This document shows, in pieces, positions 21,001-32,606 of a stretch of 64,000 bases of DNA (its first letter is position 1; every line of letters starts with the position of its first letter). Origin of the DNA: Vitrella brassicaformis. Taxonomy: Eukaryota > Sar > Vitrellaceae. Made by a program: the position numbers and the translations under genes. Under the pieces are notes generated by a model. The model ran no database searches and had not been told where the DNA came from. It worked only from the letters and a program-made list of their open reading frames with translations. The stretch is taken from positions 361,191 to 425,190 of the forward strand of contig CDMY01000305.1 in assembly GCA_001179505.1 (NCBI GenBank), read 5' to 3'.

Positions 21001-23568
21001 CAGCCACCCACACAACACACCAAACAGGTACACATCGATGCATCCTCCACTCTCACACCGTGTATGTGTTTTTGTGTGTGGGGGGCGTTCTGGTATGTGT
21101 CGCTATATCGCAGCCCCCTGCACCCTCACCCTCACCTCCGCCCCCTCCGCGTGTGTATGACCGCTCCATCGAGCGGGAGACGTCTCGACTGCGTGAAGCA
21201 ATGGAGCGCCAGATCGGTGACATGAAGCGCGAGCATGAGGCCGAGGTCAAGGGCCTCATGAAGAAAGTTCGACAGGTCGGGTCGGTGGGCGGGTCGGTGT
21301 GGGGTGAATGGATGGATTGATGGATGGATTGATGGATGGATGGACGTCCTGTGCTTGGCGTGTATGTGTGCAGCTGGAGGACAGTTTGGGCAACGCCGAG
21401 TATGAGGTCAAGAACCTGCCCACACACAGGGAGGTCCAGACGCTCAAGAACGAGATACTCAAACTCAAAGTGAGTGACTGACCAACCACACACAACACGC
21501 TGATATATATATTGCATCTCTCCGCTGCCATTGCAATGGTTAGGATGAGGTGAATCCGAGAAAGCGCGCCGACTGGCGTCACTCAGACCCCCGCACCCTC
21601 ATCCGGCGCGACCGTCAGCTGCATCAGCTGGGGCTCAACCAGCTGAACGACATGCCACGAAATGACGCCATCGAGCTCGTCAAGGTAAGATGGGGAGGGT
21701 GGGTGGGTGGGTGCGTATACACGGGGCGCGCCGTCGTCCACCTCGGCAACGCATAGCACACGAGACTGTGACTGTCTCTTGTTTGTGTGCTGTCTGTGTG
21801 CAGGAGAGCTGCCGATTGATGAGTGTGTCTGACCCCCAGTCGCTGCCGTCGGCCATCTCAGAGGCGCAGAAACTCAAAGAAGAGAACCGGACGCTGGAGC
21901 AGTTTGCTAAGGTGGGGAACATGACACGATCACGCCCAGACAGACAGATAGACAGTCACGCTCACACGGCTTCCTCGCATGTGTGTGTGTGTGTGTGGTG
22001 TTGTTTGCTCCAGTCTGTGTCAGGGATTCTCCTAGGCGACTTCGCGAAGAAGGACCTCGGCCGCGCACAAGACGCCCTGCTGTCATGGCGGTCACAGATC
22101 AGACGGGTCAGTAAATTAAGCGGCTGACTGACTGACCCGCCACAAAACACATGACTGTCTGTTTGTCCGTGTGTCTGTCTGTCTGTCTGCATGTCTGTCT
22201 GATCTGTACAAACACACAGCTCAAGGACTACACCAACTTCCACCTGGCCATCGAGTCGATCATCCGCAGCCGCCCTCTGGCCCCGCCGCCCGCCACGGCT
22301 CTCCCCCATGGGCGTGAGGACCAGCCGCAGTACTCTTTGGTGGAGCTCATGGCCATTATTGAGGAAATGGTCAAGGCGGAAGAGGCCGACAGACGGCATG
22401 AGGTGGGTCTGATGGATGGATGGGATCCGTCGGCGGAGAGAGAGAGGGGTGTCTCGTGTGTGGTGTGTGTGTGGGTGGTCAGGCCGCTGTGATGTCCGCT
22501 GCTGTGGCCGAGCAGCCCTTATCGTCGTCGTCGGCTGCCGGTGGAGCTGGTGCTGGTGGTGGCAGTGTGTCTGATGCGGTGAATCAGCAGGTAGTGCGGC
22601 GACTGATGACGCTGTTTGAGGTGCGCGACGTGGCGGGGTGCATCGCTCTACTCGAGAGGCTCTACTCTAACGTAAGTAGCAGCAGCAGCAGCAGCAAAAT
22701 GCCTTCAGCACGCTCATGCACACAGCGGATGGATGTGTGTGTGTGTGTGGGTGGGTGGTGTGTGGGTGGGATCAGCGGTTCGAGCAGCAGCATTTCTGGC
22801 GGGCCGTCTGCACGCACCTCGGCCTCGACCCACAGAAGACCACCGCATACCACGTACGCAACGACGGCCGACACGAGCCACTGTCCCCACTGTCCCTCCC
22901 TCCCTCCCTCCCTCTCTGTCTTCTTCAGTGCCAGGAGCGGCTGGCCGCCGCGCTCAAGGCCACCCACGTGCCGTCCGTGGCACTCATGCGCAACACCATC
23001 CCCAGCCCCACCGCCACCCACCCCCACACAGACACAGAGCCACCCAGATGGCCGTCTGACGAGAGGGAGAGGGAGAGGGGCGTGACGCCGCGGGAGGCTA
23101 TAGGCATCACTAGACGGATCATGGACAGGTCCGTTGGGTGTTTGGGTGCGTGGGTGGGTCACCGGTGGGTGGGTGGATGTCTGATCTGAATGTGTGTGTC
23201 TGGTGTGTCAGTTTGGGAGTTTCGCGTACGGAGGAGGTGCCGGTGGAGATCGACAGACTGCGTCGGCTGGCGGAGGACAACATCGTGGACGGAAAGGTGG
23301 TGGCGGACCTGCAGGCACTCCTGCGACTGCAGTCGGTGTCGGACATCCTGCCAACCGTCCAAAGGTCAGTCTGTGGCACCACACACATCCTCACGCACAT
23401 CGTCAGATTGATGGGAGGACGGTGCGTGTGTGTGTGTTGTGTGGTTTGTGTGTGGTCAGCCTACTGGAGAGGCTGCGTGCCCGTATTGGCGGGATTGGCG
23501 GTGGTGGTACTGATGTGGTGGAGCGGCCCTCTCCGAGCCCATACGGCCCATCGTCCTCGTTCCCATGA
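18088..23568 (+). CDS. CEP70-like centrosomal/basal-body coiled-coil protein
   Basis: Starts at the ATG at 18088; stop at 23568. The first three exons (to the GTGAGA donor near 19442) encode a disordered Pro/Ser/Gly-rich extension. The conserved part then begins with LQDWQRLNSRLRANGFK, matching the N-terminal motif of CEP70 (a tryptophan helix followed by an L-x-x-x-G-F/L turn). Next is a MLWIWFDVMQELERRGRVIH helix, and coiled coils from about 20.0 to 22.3 kb. In the middle is the family's NLPTHREVQTLKNEI patch (the conserved PTxxEL segment). The C-terminal part holds short helices (VVRRLMTLFEVRDVAGCIAL; FWRAVCTHLGLD). Human CEP70 localises to centrosomes through gamma-tubulin and is tied to cilia; here a basal-body role in flagellate stages is inferred. 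At least 17 exons. The N-terminal ~380-residue extension is not in animal CEP70 and could belong to a separate gene, though splice phases connect. Confidence 0.75.
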
Positions 23569-24239
23569 CTACCATGACGACCCCACGGGCTCACACAGAG
23601 GGTTGGGTGCGGCACGGTGCGTGGTTGTTGTCCGGCTGTCTGCTAGTGTATGGCCTGGATGGTGTGTATGCGTGTATGCTTAAAGGGAGGTGGTGGAAGG
23701 GATGAAGGGAGCTTTGAAAGGCATGGTGCTCGCCTCGCTCGGGAAATGTATCTGTCTGTCTGTCTGTCCGTGTGTATGTGTTGTTATGTGCACGTGACGT
23801 GTACACTTCTGCATATCTATCCATCACATGACATCACTCGTCTGTCTTTTTCCGTTGATGGTCGGTCGAAGGTTTCAGTCAGCTCGATAAAAAGTCTCCA
23901 CAAATGTAATCTCTTCTACAGACGGCATGGACATGGACATGGACACCACCCACCGCTAGCTTCATTCAAGCAGTCCAGCCACGCATCGAGTGAGTGAGTC
24001 TCACTCTCTTGAATGAACACCGACCGAGTCACTCCAGACATCAATCAAGAAAAGAGTGCAGTGCAGTGCACCTCGACAGCAAGAATTAGTTCATGAGTGA
24101 CCACCAGACACATCACACACACGCGCTACAGGGAGTCCGCCCACCCACCCACTGACCTCTCTCACTCTCTCTCTCTCCTCGATCTGCTAGCGTGGAGCAG
24201 AGAAGCACTCTCATCCTTCCTGATCCACTTGTGCTTCTC
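23569..24239. other. Convergent intergenic spacer, no gene seen
   Basis: Contains TCTG microsatellite near 23753-23769 and no supported exon. It lies between the 3' ends of the CEP70-like gene and the unknown minus-strand gene. Confidence 0.55.
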
Positions 24240-24260
24240 TCATCCTTCCTGATCCACTTG
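24208..24260. repeat. Two copies of a 24-bp direct repeat spanning a stop codon
   Basis: The unit CTCTCATCCTTCCTGATCCA plus CTTG occurs at 24208-24231 and 24237-24260. The distal copy contains the stop codon of the minus-strand gene (24240-24242), so the duplication repeats its last codons into the 3' UTR. Confidence 0.9.
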
Positions 24261-24808
24261 CGGAGTGCCATCCTCGAGGAGTGCCGGGTCGAAGTCGGGG
24301 TCGTAGTCGTCGGCGGCCTGCCTTCTCGAGGGCCAGTCAAAGGGCGGGATGTTGGTTTTGTCCCCGAAGCAGCCCAGCGGGAAGAGGCTATCAGGGTACT
24401 TGCGCTTCATCATCCTGGTGGATTGACGGACACAGAGAGACAGGGCAGGAGAAGATGGCGTCCGCGCGTCTGTCTGTCTGTCTGTCTTGGTGCACCCGTC
24501 ACTTACTCGTGTTCCTTGGCGAACCTCTGTGCGCAGTAGTCAGCCAACTCGATGAACTCCTCGGTCACCTCGCCATCCGCCTTGGTGAGCATCGCGTCCA
24601 GCTTGGCTATCTCCTCGTCCGTCATGCGATTGGGGGTGCAGACGTACTGAGCCGGCCTTGTACCATACCGAGATCCGGCTCGCTGCCAGTTGAGCTTTCC
24701 GCACGCCACGCGGACGCGCCAGAACTGGTGGTCTGGATGCTTCATGCGCGGATTCCGGAAGAGCGGGGGCTGCCTCCAGGGGCAAGTCCAGGGGCAAAGA
24801 TTACCCAT
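24240..24808 (-). CDS. Small conserved-looking protein of unknown function (two exons)
   Basis: Exon 1 runs from the ATG at 24808 to a GTAAGT donor near 24509. Exon 2 begins after CACCAG near 24411 and ends with TGA at 24240. They join in phase (GA|G ATG ATG). The product is about 158 residues. It has a Trp/Arg-rich start (HQFWRVRVACGKLNWQR), a charged helix (TDEEIAKLDAMLTKADGEV), a second helix with FIELADYCAQRFAKEHE, and a Pro/Asp-rich tail (IPPFDWPSRR; DYDPDFDPALLE). No signal peptide or membrane helix is evident. The composition resembles small accessory subunits of mitochondrial complexes, but I do not recognise the family and propose no function. It shares a 203-bp divergent promoter region with the quinone oxidoreductase-like gene. 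Confidence 0.6.
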
Positions 24809-25011
24809 TCTTGCTCTCTCTCTCGGCGGTCAGCTGCCTTGGACTCCTTTGCATTCTCAGACAGCAGGCTTCTGCGATCTCATTCTTGCCAGACTTTGAT
24901 GTGTGAGCGGTGTGAAGCACGTCAAAGTCACAGATCTTGGCCCTCCCTTTGCGAGGCTTTGCGAGGGCTTGCAAGCTTAGCCGGGGAAGAGGCAGGAAAG
25001 ATCTCCACAGT

Positions 25012-26201
25012 ATGACCTTCCTCACCAACGTGCAGAGCTTTCTGAACCGCTTCGTGTGCAGCTCGCTCATCCCGCCACCTCCGAGAGCAGCTGAAGAAAA
25101 GTGAGCCTAGCCTCTCCATCCGACACACAGCGCACAAACGCACAGATAAGCTGCATGCCCCGCCTCACCTTGCCTTGTGTGACGCGTAGGAACCGAATCG
25201 CGATTGTGTGGGGACATCCAAGGTAGAAAGGAGAGCACCTTTCTGTCCGACGACGATGTGGTGCTGGTCTGCGTGCGATGGATGGATGAATGGATGGATG
25301 GATGGATGGCAGGTTCGACAGCTACAGCGCGGCACTGCTGGCGAGAGCCAAGGCGGGGCTGGCAAAGGCTGGTGAGTGCAGCAACATCATCATCACACAG
25401 GCGGGCACGGACAAACGCACACACACACACACAGACACACATGGCCGTCCGCTGTGGCACGTCGGTCTTTCGTTATTGCAGGTCATGAGGTGCAGCAGAT
25501 CGACCTCTACCACGAGGCTCCTGGCGCTAAGCTGGGGCCTTTCGAGTGTGCACTGAGCTCGTATGAGCACGAGGGCTACTACGACCCATCGACCATCCCC
25601 GCCGACATCCAGGAGCACCTCAAGATACTCAAATGGGCCGACAAAGGTGGGTGGGCCAGCCAAGTGAAATGAATGACCTCTGTGTGCCTACCCTGTGTGT
25701 GGTGGACGTTTCTCCTGCTCTCTCTTGGTTGCTTCCTTCTCCAGTGCTCTTCATCTACCCGACTTGGTGGTTCGGTCCTCCGGCGATGGTCAAGGGCTGG
25801 ATGGATCGCGTGCTGCGGATGGGCGAGACCTTCGACCTTCCCGGCAAGAGCACCCCATCCACCAACCCCGCCAGCACTGCCGCGTCGGGCCTGATTCCCA
25901 TGCTCACACACATCAAGAAGATCGGCCTGTAAGCACACAGACGCCAGCCAACACAAGTGCCACCGAATGGCTTGTGTGTGTGTGTGTGTGTGTGAGGATA
26001 ACGACGTATGGCGCACCGAAGTGGTATTTTCTGGTGTACAGCGGCGACTACAGCAGGAAGATCGTGAGCCGGGTGTTCGCGCCGGCGTGTGTGGGGTTCC
26101 CCGAGCTGCTGATCCTCTGGATGATCAACCTGGACCTGTCGGACATGAAGGCCAGGGAGACCTTCCTACAGAAAGTCGAGGCCTCCTGCGAGCACTTCTG
26201 A
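25012..26201 (+). CDS. NAD(P)H:quinone oxidoreductase-like flavodoxin-fold protein
   Basis: Six exons join in phase: 25012-25100, 25190-25222, 25313-25371, 25482-25646, 25745-25928 and 25997-26201. The product (about 245 residues) has the NQO1/modulator-of-drug-activity flavodoxin fold. NRIAIVWGHPRFDSYSAALL forms the FMN/FAD phosphate loop, followed by GHEVQQIDLYHE. The LFIYPTWWFGPPAMVKGWMD motif marks this family's flavin-binding and dimer region, and a GMDRV-like segment (DRVLRMGETFDL) follows. Such enzymes make two-electron reductions of quinones using NAD(P)H and bound flavin. The ~28-residue N-terminal stretch (FLTNVQSFLNRFVCSSLIPP) precedes the fold and could be a membrane-associated or targeting segment. 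A C-terminal hydrophobic patch (FPELLILWMINLDL) is also unusual. The last intron ends in a GTGAG acceptor within a TG tract. Confidence 0.85.
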
Positions 26202-26208
26202 TCTATCC

Positions 26209-26242
<34 letters not shown>

Positions 26243-27151
26243 CCGTCGTGTGTCCCTTTTGTCCCCGACAGCAGCCTTGTTCTGTCTCGGTTCACTGCTG
26301 GGGGCGAAAGGCCGTTGCTGGCGGGACTGGCAGGAACGCACTATGGCCCATGTATTATTTTTCCCGGACCGCATGGCATGGCATGCGGTTCCGTCGGCTT
26401 TTTTTGTGTGCTTTATGAGATATCGAACTGCCCGTGTGTGGCTGCCTTTGCTGTTTTTTTGGTAGCTTTATAGGGAATGGATATGCTGGCTGCATATGAT
26501 GATGATATGCGTGAAAAGAGAAATGGACCAAACCATTTTGGGATCTTGTTGGCAGTGAGTGAGTGTCCGTTGCTCGCTCTACAAAGCTACATGATTCCAT
26601 TTATAAGGGACCAGAAGCGAATAACCCGACCGACACCATTTCCGTGTGGCTTCTTGTGTGCGTTGTATGAAGAAAAACCGAGCGGCCTCTGTGTGGCCGC
26701 GTGGCTGACATGCGGACAACTGGCCGCTCATCGCTTCATGTAAGCGCAGGGCATAGATGAGTTTGAGCGTTTCTGTCATGTGCATATGTGCAAACCCAGT
26801 CAGTCGGTCAGTTGCCACACACACATACACACATCCGTCCATCCATCCATCCAGCAGCACCAACACATGCTCGTTCACTCCGTTTATCACCGCATTCACG
26901 TCGGTGACCCTCGACTAGATGAGTGCCATTGGGTGAACATCATGAGAATGACTCACACCCACCGGTGCCTGTCTGTCCATCTGCTGGCCTGCCTGCCTCC
27001 CATTTGTCCGTCCACCCACACCAGGGAAGCAGCGAGTGAGGCAGCGACACCAACCTAGTCATGCGCACATCAAAACCTGCCCGCCCGTCTGCCTGTCCCT
27101 CCCTCTCATCCATCCATCCATCCATGTGGCTACGTGCCCCACTCGCTCATC
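26202..27151. other. Convergent intergenic spacer, no gene seen
   Basis: Starts with (TG)n at 26211-26240, just after the NQO stop, and holds CATC/CAGT microsatellites near 26830-27125. It separates the 3' ends of the NQO-like and ankyrin-like genes. No supported coding exon was found. Confidence 0.55.
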
Positions 27152-29343
27152 TCACGTCAGCTGCAGCGGTCTGAAGGTCGCTCTGCCGTCCCGGCCCCTC
27201 TCGACGCACCCCAGCTGCTGCCACTGGAACTGGCACTCGTCATTGTCCAGGTGCTCGTTGAAGCCCTTGACCAGCCCCGCCACGCCATGCTGGGCCGCCT
27301 CGTCCAGCCGGGCCCTGTGCGCCACCTCACGCACACCCAGCAGCAGGTGCTGCCCGCCCTGCTGCCCCCTGATGGCGAAGCACTGCAGCGGCACCCGCAC
27401 CATCTCGCCACCCACATCGGCCATCCCGCCCACCACCTCCCTGTTGCTGCTGGCCTCGTACACTGCCGACCGGACGAAATGCTCGACAGCCGCACGCACA
27501 CGCCGGGCCATGGCGGAGTGCCGCACGCCGATGGCCTCGGAGATGGTCTGGGTGGCGGCTTCCATGTCGAACAAGTACGATGCGATGCGCCAGGCGAAGA
27601 TGGGGGCCTCCTGCGGGCCGACGGCCAGCCGGGGGGCGAGCAAGGCCGCGAGCGACCGCTGAGGGGCTAGGGCGGCGTTGATGGCAGCCATGACGTCATC
27701 CGGCAGGTTGTTGAGCACTGTCGCGTACTCGGGCAGCATCAGCTGGCGACCGCGGCGGTCCTCCCCTATGGCAGTGGGCATGAGGGCGATGTCGGCACCC
27801 GCCTGCAGGAGCACACGGATGGTGGTCCTGAGGTGGGGGATCCGTCTTGTGGCTCGGTCCCTCTCGGCCTGCCCCGTGTTGCCTTCATGCAGCTGTTGGG
27901 TGGCCTCATCGAGCCGTCCGGCAGCGACGGCGAGGGGTGTGCAGGTGGGGAAATACGGGAGCCATCTGTTGATGCCGGTAGCGGCGAGACGGTGGCAGAG
28001 AGAGGCAGCCACACAGTGGGAACCATTGCAGGCCGTGAAATGCAATGGTGACAGCCCCAGGTTGTCCACGGCCCTGACGTCCGCCCCGTTGGTCACCAGC
28101 AGGTCGATGTAGCTCTCGATGAACTGCTGGGACCAGACGGGAGGTCTGCAGGCCACCCAATGCACCGGATTCTTGCCATCCGGGTCCCGCTCGGTTGCGA
28201 GTGTGCCGTCCCGCTGGATGAGCTGCCGGTGGAAGGACAGCAGGATGGCCTCGTGAGCCTCAGTCGGCTGATCCGTCGGCAATGTGAGCGGCAGATGGAG
28301 CAGGTATCGCCCCCGCAGCTGGAGGCCTGGAACAGACAGACAGACAGACAGACATCCACCATGCTGTGTTTTTACGTGTCGTGAGTGCTGTGAATGGGTG
28401 TGCACCTGGCTGGCCCATCAGAAGATTGAACGCGGCCCGGTTGCAGGAGGCGACGGCCACGCGGATGGGCAAAGAGGCATTCCTCCCCGCGTTGATATCG
28501 GCACCGCTCTCGATCAGGGTGCGCATGACGGAGAGCTGTAGGGCGCGGGTCCGCCACGTCGACAAGGCGACGGGAGTCATAGTATCAACATCCACGCCGT
28601 CGGGTGCCCAGATGGACGTCACGCGGTTGTCGGTGAGGTTGTCGCTGCACAGCGACAGCAGAGGAAAGGCAAAATAGCCGCCCGTGGTGCCCGCCACCCG
28701 CACCCTCGGCATCACATTGGGGTCGGCTCCCTGCTGCTGAATCAGCTGGGTCACCTGCTGTACGTCAAGGATGGTGCGCTCTATGATGATGGCCAAGGAC
28801 AGCCGACTGCTGGCGTCGCTGGTGCCACGGGGGAAGCTGACGACCACCCCGTCCCCGTGGCTCTTCCAGCCACGTGATAACGGCGGACCTGCGGCTGACA
28901 AAGCAGACACATTAGACTAGCAATGATGAATGAGGGGCGATTCTGATTTGTGTGTCTGTGGGTGTTCAGCTACCTCTGTTCTGTCGGCTCCGGTTCTCTC
29001 CGCTGCGCTGCTGCCCAACAAGACCCCGACCAACACGGCTAACATCTCTACCTGCACACATGCACAAACAGGATAGTGAGGCACATATCGACGGAGTGTC
29101 CTGCTTGCTCGTGCGTGTGGTATGATGGTCACTCACCACTATCGACACCATTGCGATCTGGTTCATCTGGTTGTGCGCTGCCGTCACGCTGTTCCTCCTC
29201 GGCTACACCGTCTGCAAAGGAACACACACATCCACACGCGTGATGCTTGGCGATGATGCTGTGTGTGTGATGTGCTGCAATTTGTCTGAGTTGAGTGTAC
29301 CTTCATCGCCATCGCCACCATCCGCCGGGCCACCAGGGGCCAT
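27152..29343 (-). CDS. Ankyrin-repeat-like protein
   Basis: Five exons join in phase: 29343-29301, 29211-29137, 29051-28974, 28894-28406 and 28326-27152, all with GT/AG ends and phase 1. The first three short exons encode a disordered acidic then Arg-rich N terminus. Exon 4 and the start of exon 5 show ankyrin-like units with typical ends: IQQQGADPNV, LIESGADINAGRNASLPIRV, LVTNGADVRAVDNLGLSPLH, and VLLQAGADIALM. The remaining ~200 residues (from ALAPQRSLAALLAPRL) are helical with no recognised domain. Ankyrin repeats bind proteins; the partner is unknown. The TGA is at 27152-27154. The gene is divergent from DGAT2 with 534 bp between starts. Confidence 0.75.
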
Positions 29344-29877
29344 GTCGGTGTCGTGACGACCTGACGAGATCGCTCTCACTCACCCACACAGACTGCACGA
29401 ACCACACACAGAGAGAGATATGGGCAGGCACCTGGTGCATGTGTTGTGTTGTGTTGTGTGCATCAATCAGTGCTTGCCTGTCAGATTTGAGTCGACGGCT
29501 GACTGCACACACTGTCGCTCAATCAACCAGTCCGCCCGTCGACAAGGCAGACCTGACGGCCACCTTCAACACACACAGACAGCGAATAGATCATCATGGT
29601 GTGCTTGTGCATGCAACCAATCGCCGCATCTTCACTCACCGTGGACGAGAAGCCGCTACGTGGCGATAGCGATGGATACGCTGTTGATGGAACTCTGGTA
29701 GAATACCACCAGTGGATCAGCAGGAACTCACTTCTTCACCCACGGAATCATTCCCCTCTCTCCAGCTCGCATGATGTGATCTCCGCCATGAGTGCCACGG
29801 CCAACGGCACCTTGAAGCCGTACTATCTCCCATCCTCTGCACCTCTCTGAAATCGCTGGAACCGGCTGCAGCTCAAG

Positions 29878-31313
29878 ATGAGTTCGGACTCGGAAGCCTT
29901 CCCTCTCATTCTCCCTCGCCCGCCTCTACACAAGCCGCCCCGCCCCCCCCTGATCAGCCGCCTGTGCGTCTATGACCTGCCTGTTGCCGTGGATGGCGAG
30001 CAGCTCATCACCGACCCATCGCTGCTGCGCAAGATCCAGTCATCCATCCCTTCGCCATCTGTCAGCGAAGAGCTCAAGGCGCTGTGTGTGGCCTTCGCTG
30101 TGGTGGGGTCTTTCTTGTATGTGCCGATAGTGCTGGTGTGGGTGTATCGGAGATACTGCAAGACCAGGTGGCAAAAGGCCGCCCTGCTGGCGGGGCTGCT
30201 GCTCGTCTGTCTGGTTCCGGTGCGCCAGCGGCCGTTCATCCGCTTTCTCGGCGCATGGCGGACGCTGCTGAGGTACCTGACTGTGGTGGTTGCGTTTGAG
30301 GAGCCTGAGAAGGTTCCGCTGCAGGAGAGTGTTATCATGCCTGTCGTTCCCCATGGTGTCTTCCCTGTCGGCCAGGTGGGTGGGTGATTGTTGTCCTGTC
30401 GGATCTGTAGATGGATGGATGGATTCACACGTGCATCGCATCTCAGGCGTTTCTGAAGACCCATGACATGAATGCGCTGCTGAGGTGGCCGCGGATGGTG
30501 GTTGCGTCCTCGGGGTTCCGCTTCCCCATTTTTAAGCAGCTGATCGAGCTCAGCAACTGCGTTCCGGCGGCGCTGAACAAGGTGCATGAACCGAGCCAGG
30601 CCAGCCACGTATCGCGTCCACCGTATCGTGCCCTGCCGCTGCGTGTGTGTAGATGACGGCTGCCCTGCGCGATGGTTCTTCTCTTGCACTCACTCCTGGA
30701 GGTATTGCGGAGATCTACGAAGCGGACGACACACACGTAGGCAAGGAACCACACGCACACAGACAACGGACAAGGGCATTGTGTGTGTGAGTGCAGGAGT
30801 CGGTCATCATTTCTCGGCGGAAGGGCTTCACGCGTCTGGCGATGCAGAGCGGCCGCGGAATCCTCCCTGTATATATCTTCGGCAACACCAGCACATTCAA
30901 ACAGCTACCAATCAGCAAATTCCTCAGGCCGCTGGCAAGGTCCGAGTACACAGACTCACACACATGCCGACGAACCATACCGCTGTTGTGTGTTGTTCAG
31001 GTTGACGCGGGCGGCAGTGAGTCTGTATTACGGTCGGTTCGGTCTCCGGGTTCCCTTTCGAACGCCCCTCCTTTATGTGGTCGGCCGGGAGATTGACACA
31101 CGGCAGTACCGACAGAGCGGAAAGCCCATTACTGAGGAGGTGATCTGAGCTTCGGACGCTTTCAACCAGTGCCCTTACGTGTGTGTCTGTCCCTGTTCTG
31201 TTGGTCAGGATGTGGCTTGTGTGCATGAGCTCGTCATAGACGAGCTTGTTCGTATTTTCGAGAAATACAAGGACGTGTACGGCTGGGGGTACAAGAAGCT
31301 CGTCGTCAAGTGA
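29878..31313 (+). CDS. DGAT2-family acyltransferase (triacylglycerol synthesis)
   Basis: Six exons: 29878-30375, 30447-30581, 30653-30736, 30797-30939, 31001-31139 and 31209-31313. Two N-terminal hydrophobic helices (VAFAVVGSFLYVPIVLVWVY; AALLAGLLLVCLVPV) form the membrane hairpin expected in DGAT2, an ER enzyme that adds an acyl-CoA to diacylglycerol or a related acceptor. The active-site PHG motif is present as VPHGVFPVG; the first His of the usual HPHG is Val. Later conserved blocks are SGFRFPIFKQL, LTPGGIAEIYE (the GG..E motif), RKGFTRLAMQSG and GILPVYIFGNTSTF. Length (about 367 residues) suits the family. Monoacylglycerol or wax-ester specificity cannot be excluded. Confidence 0.85.
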
Positions 31314-31728
31314 ACGGAGAGGGGAGGGAGCCGTGATGGTTGGGTGTCTGTTTGCTTTGTGTGTACATAGTGTGCACGCCTGTAGCTCCTACACATTTGT
31401 GTCGATGAAGGGCGCATTGTTGGCGTCTGTGTGGTTGAGTTGACCATGGACAATGTGTCAGTCAGCGTCTCCCTCGATCTATGAATGTACTTCCCCGTAC
31501 TGACTGACCATTGGCCTACCCATTCATCCACGCACCACCACTGCAACCACGAACGTCTTCCCCACGCCCATCCCAGGCTATATATCGAATTGTCCATGCA
31601 CACATGCCACTCCAAACAGCGATAATTAACCAGCCATCCCCCGTTCCTCTCGTATGGGTCTACTCTACAAGCACGAAAAAACGTACCGCCCACCTCACAC
31701 ACCAGCAGCCCCTCCGCCCACCCATCGG
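31314..31728. other. Intergenic spacer, no gene seen
   Basis: Convergent spacer after DGAT2. A TG-rich stretch (31340-31440) and AT-richer sequence are present, with no supported exon. Confidence 0.5.
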
Positions 31729-32034
31729 TCAGTCAGTGAGGGCCAGCCATGTTAAGGCGGCCACAGAGCCCCAGACAGCCAGCGATGTCGCACCGAACAC
31801 CACACACGACCGCGCCTTGGAGCCGTCCCCGAGGCCGAGCATCGATGCGGCCATCAGCGACCCGCTGAGCACGGCACTGGTGACGCTGATGCCGCCGATA
31901 CAGCCCAGGGAGAGGTAGAAGCGCCATGACGGCGGCCGCCTTGCCTCTCTGTCTTGGTTTCGGCTCTCGGCAGAGATGAGCTGATCTGAAGCTTGCTCCA
32001 AGGTCATGATCCGTGGCGACGACATGCGGCACAC
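31729..32034 (-). CDS. Small two-span membrane protein, unknown
   Basis: A single open exon of 101 codons. It starts at 32034, or at one of the inner ATGs (32022, 32007). It encodes a charged N terminus (MTLEQASDQLISAESRNQDR), then FYLSLGCIGGISVTSAVLSG and a second hydrophobic segment (CVVFGATSLAVWGSVAALTW). The C terminus is short. Small size, Gly/Ala-rich helices and lack of any family match make this a modest call. It is upstream of and divergent from the tail-anchored protein gene. Confidence 0.4.
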   Translation of the reverse strand: MCRMSSPRIMTLEQASDQLISAESRNQDREARRPPSWRFYLSLGCIGGISVTSAVLSGSLMAASMLGLGDGSKARSCVVFGATSLAVWGSVAALTWLALTD

Positions 32035-32606
32035 CCAGGCAAGGCAGGCACGAGAGGCAGGCGTTTAATTCTGCGCACACGAGCCTGAATAGGGAAGCTC
32101 ACAGGGAGGGTGAAAACACAGCCAATAAGTGTTGCGGCTGCAGGCGCGTACCAGAGCTTTCGTAGGCTTGTTCAGGAGAGACCTGTTCCTCCTTGTCCAT
32201 CAGAGAGCGATTTCACGGAATCTCAAAGCTCGCAGTGTTCTCGAGTTCTGGCGTTTCCTCACCTGCTTCTTCCCCTGGCAGGTGTCTGGTCTCGCTGTGA
32301 AGGGATTGAGCCAATTCAATTGCAAAACAAATGTGCCAGGTTCGAGAAAACCAGCAGTTCGACCCTGGCTCGATCACCTTGCGACATCGACGCCTTTTCG
32401 GCCCTGCTGTCCCGCGTCGGAGGCCTCTGAAGGCTTTCGGGTAGTCACTGCCCACCTCCCAGGCCGCCACAAGCTATACAGCTTCACACCGATTCTGCGA
32501 CACACAGCTACGCTTCAACACTTCCTGCGGTAAGTAAGATGCGGGTGTGTGCATGCTCTTTATCCCTGTGTTGTGTGGTCATCGATGCAGGTCATCGTCT
32601 GATCTG

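Noticed and set aside
24281-25015. 244-codon plus-strand frame
   Set aside because: Antisense to the small unknown gene and running through the divergent promoter; no domain or codon support.
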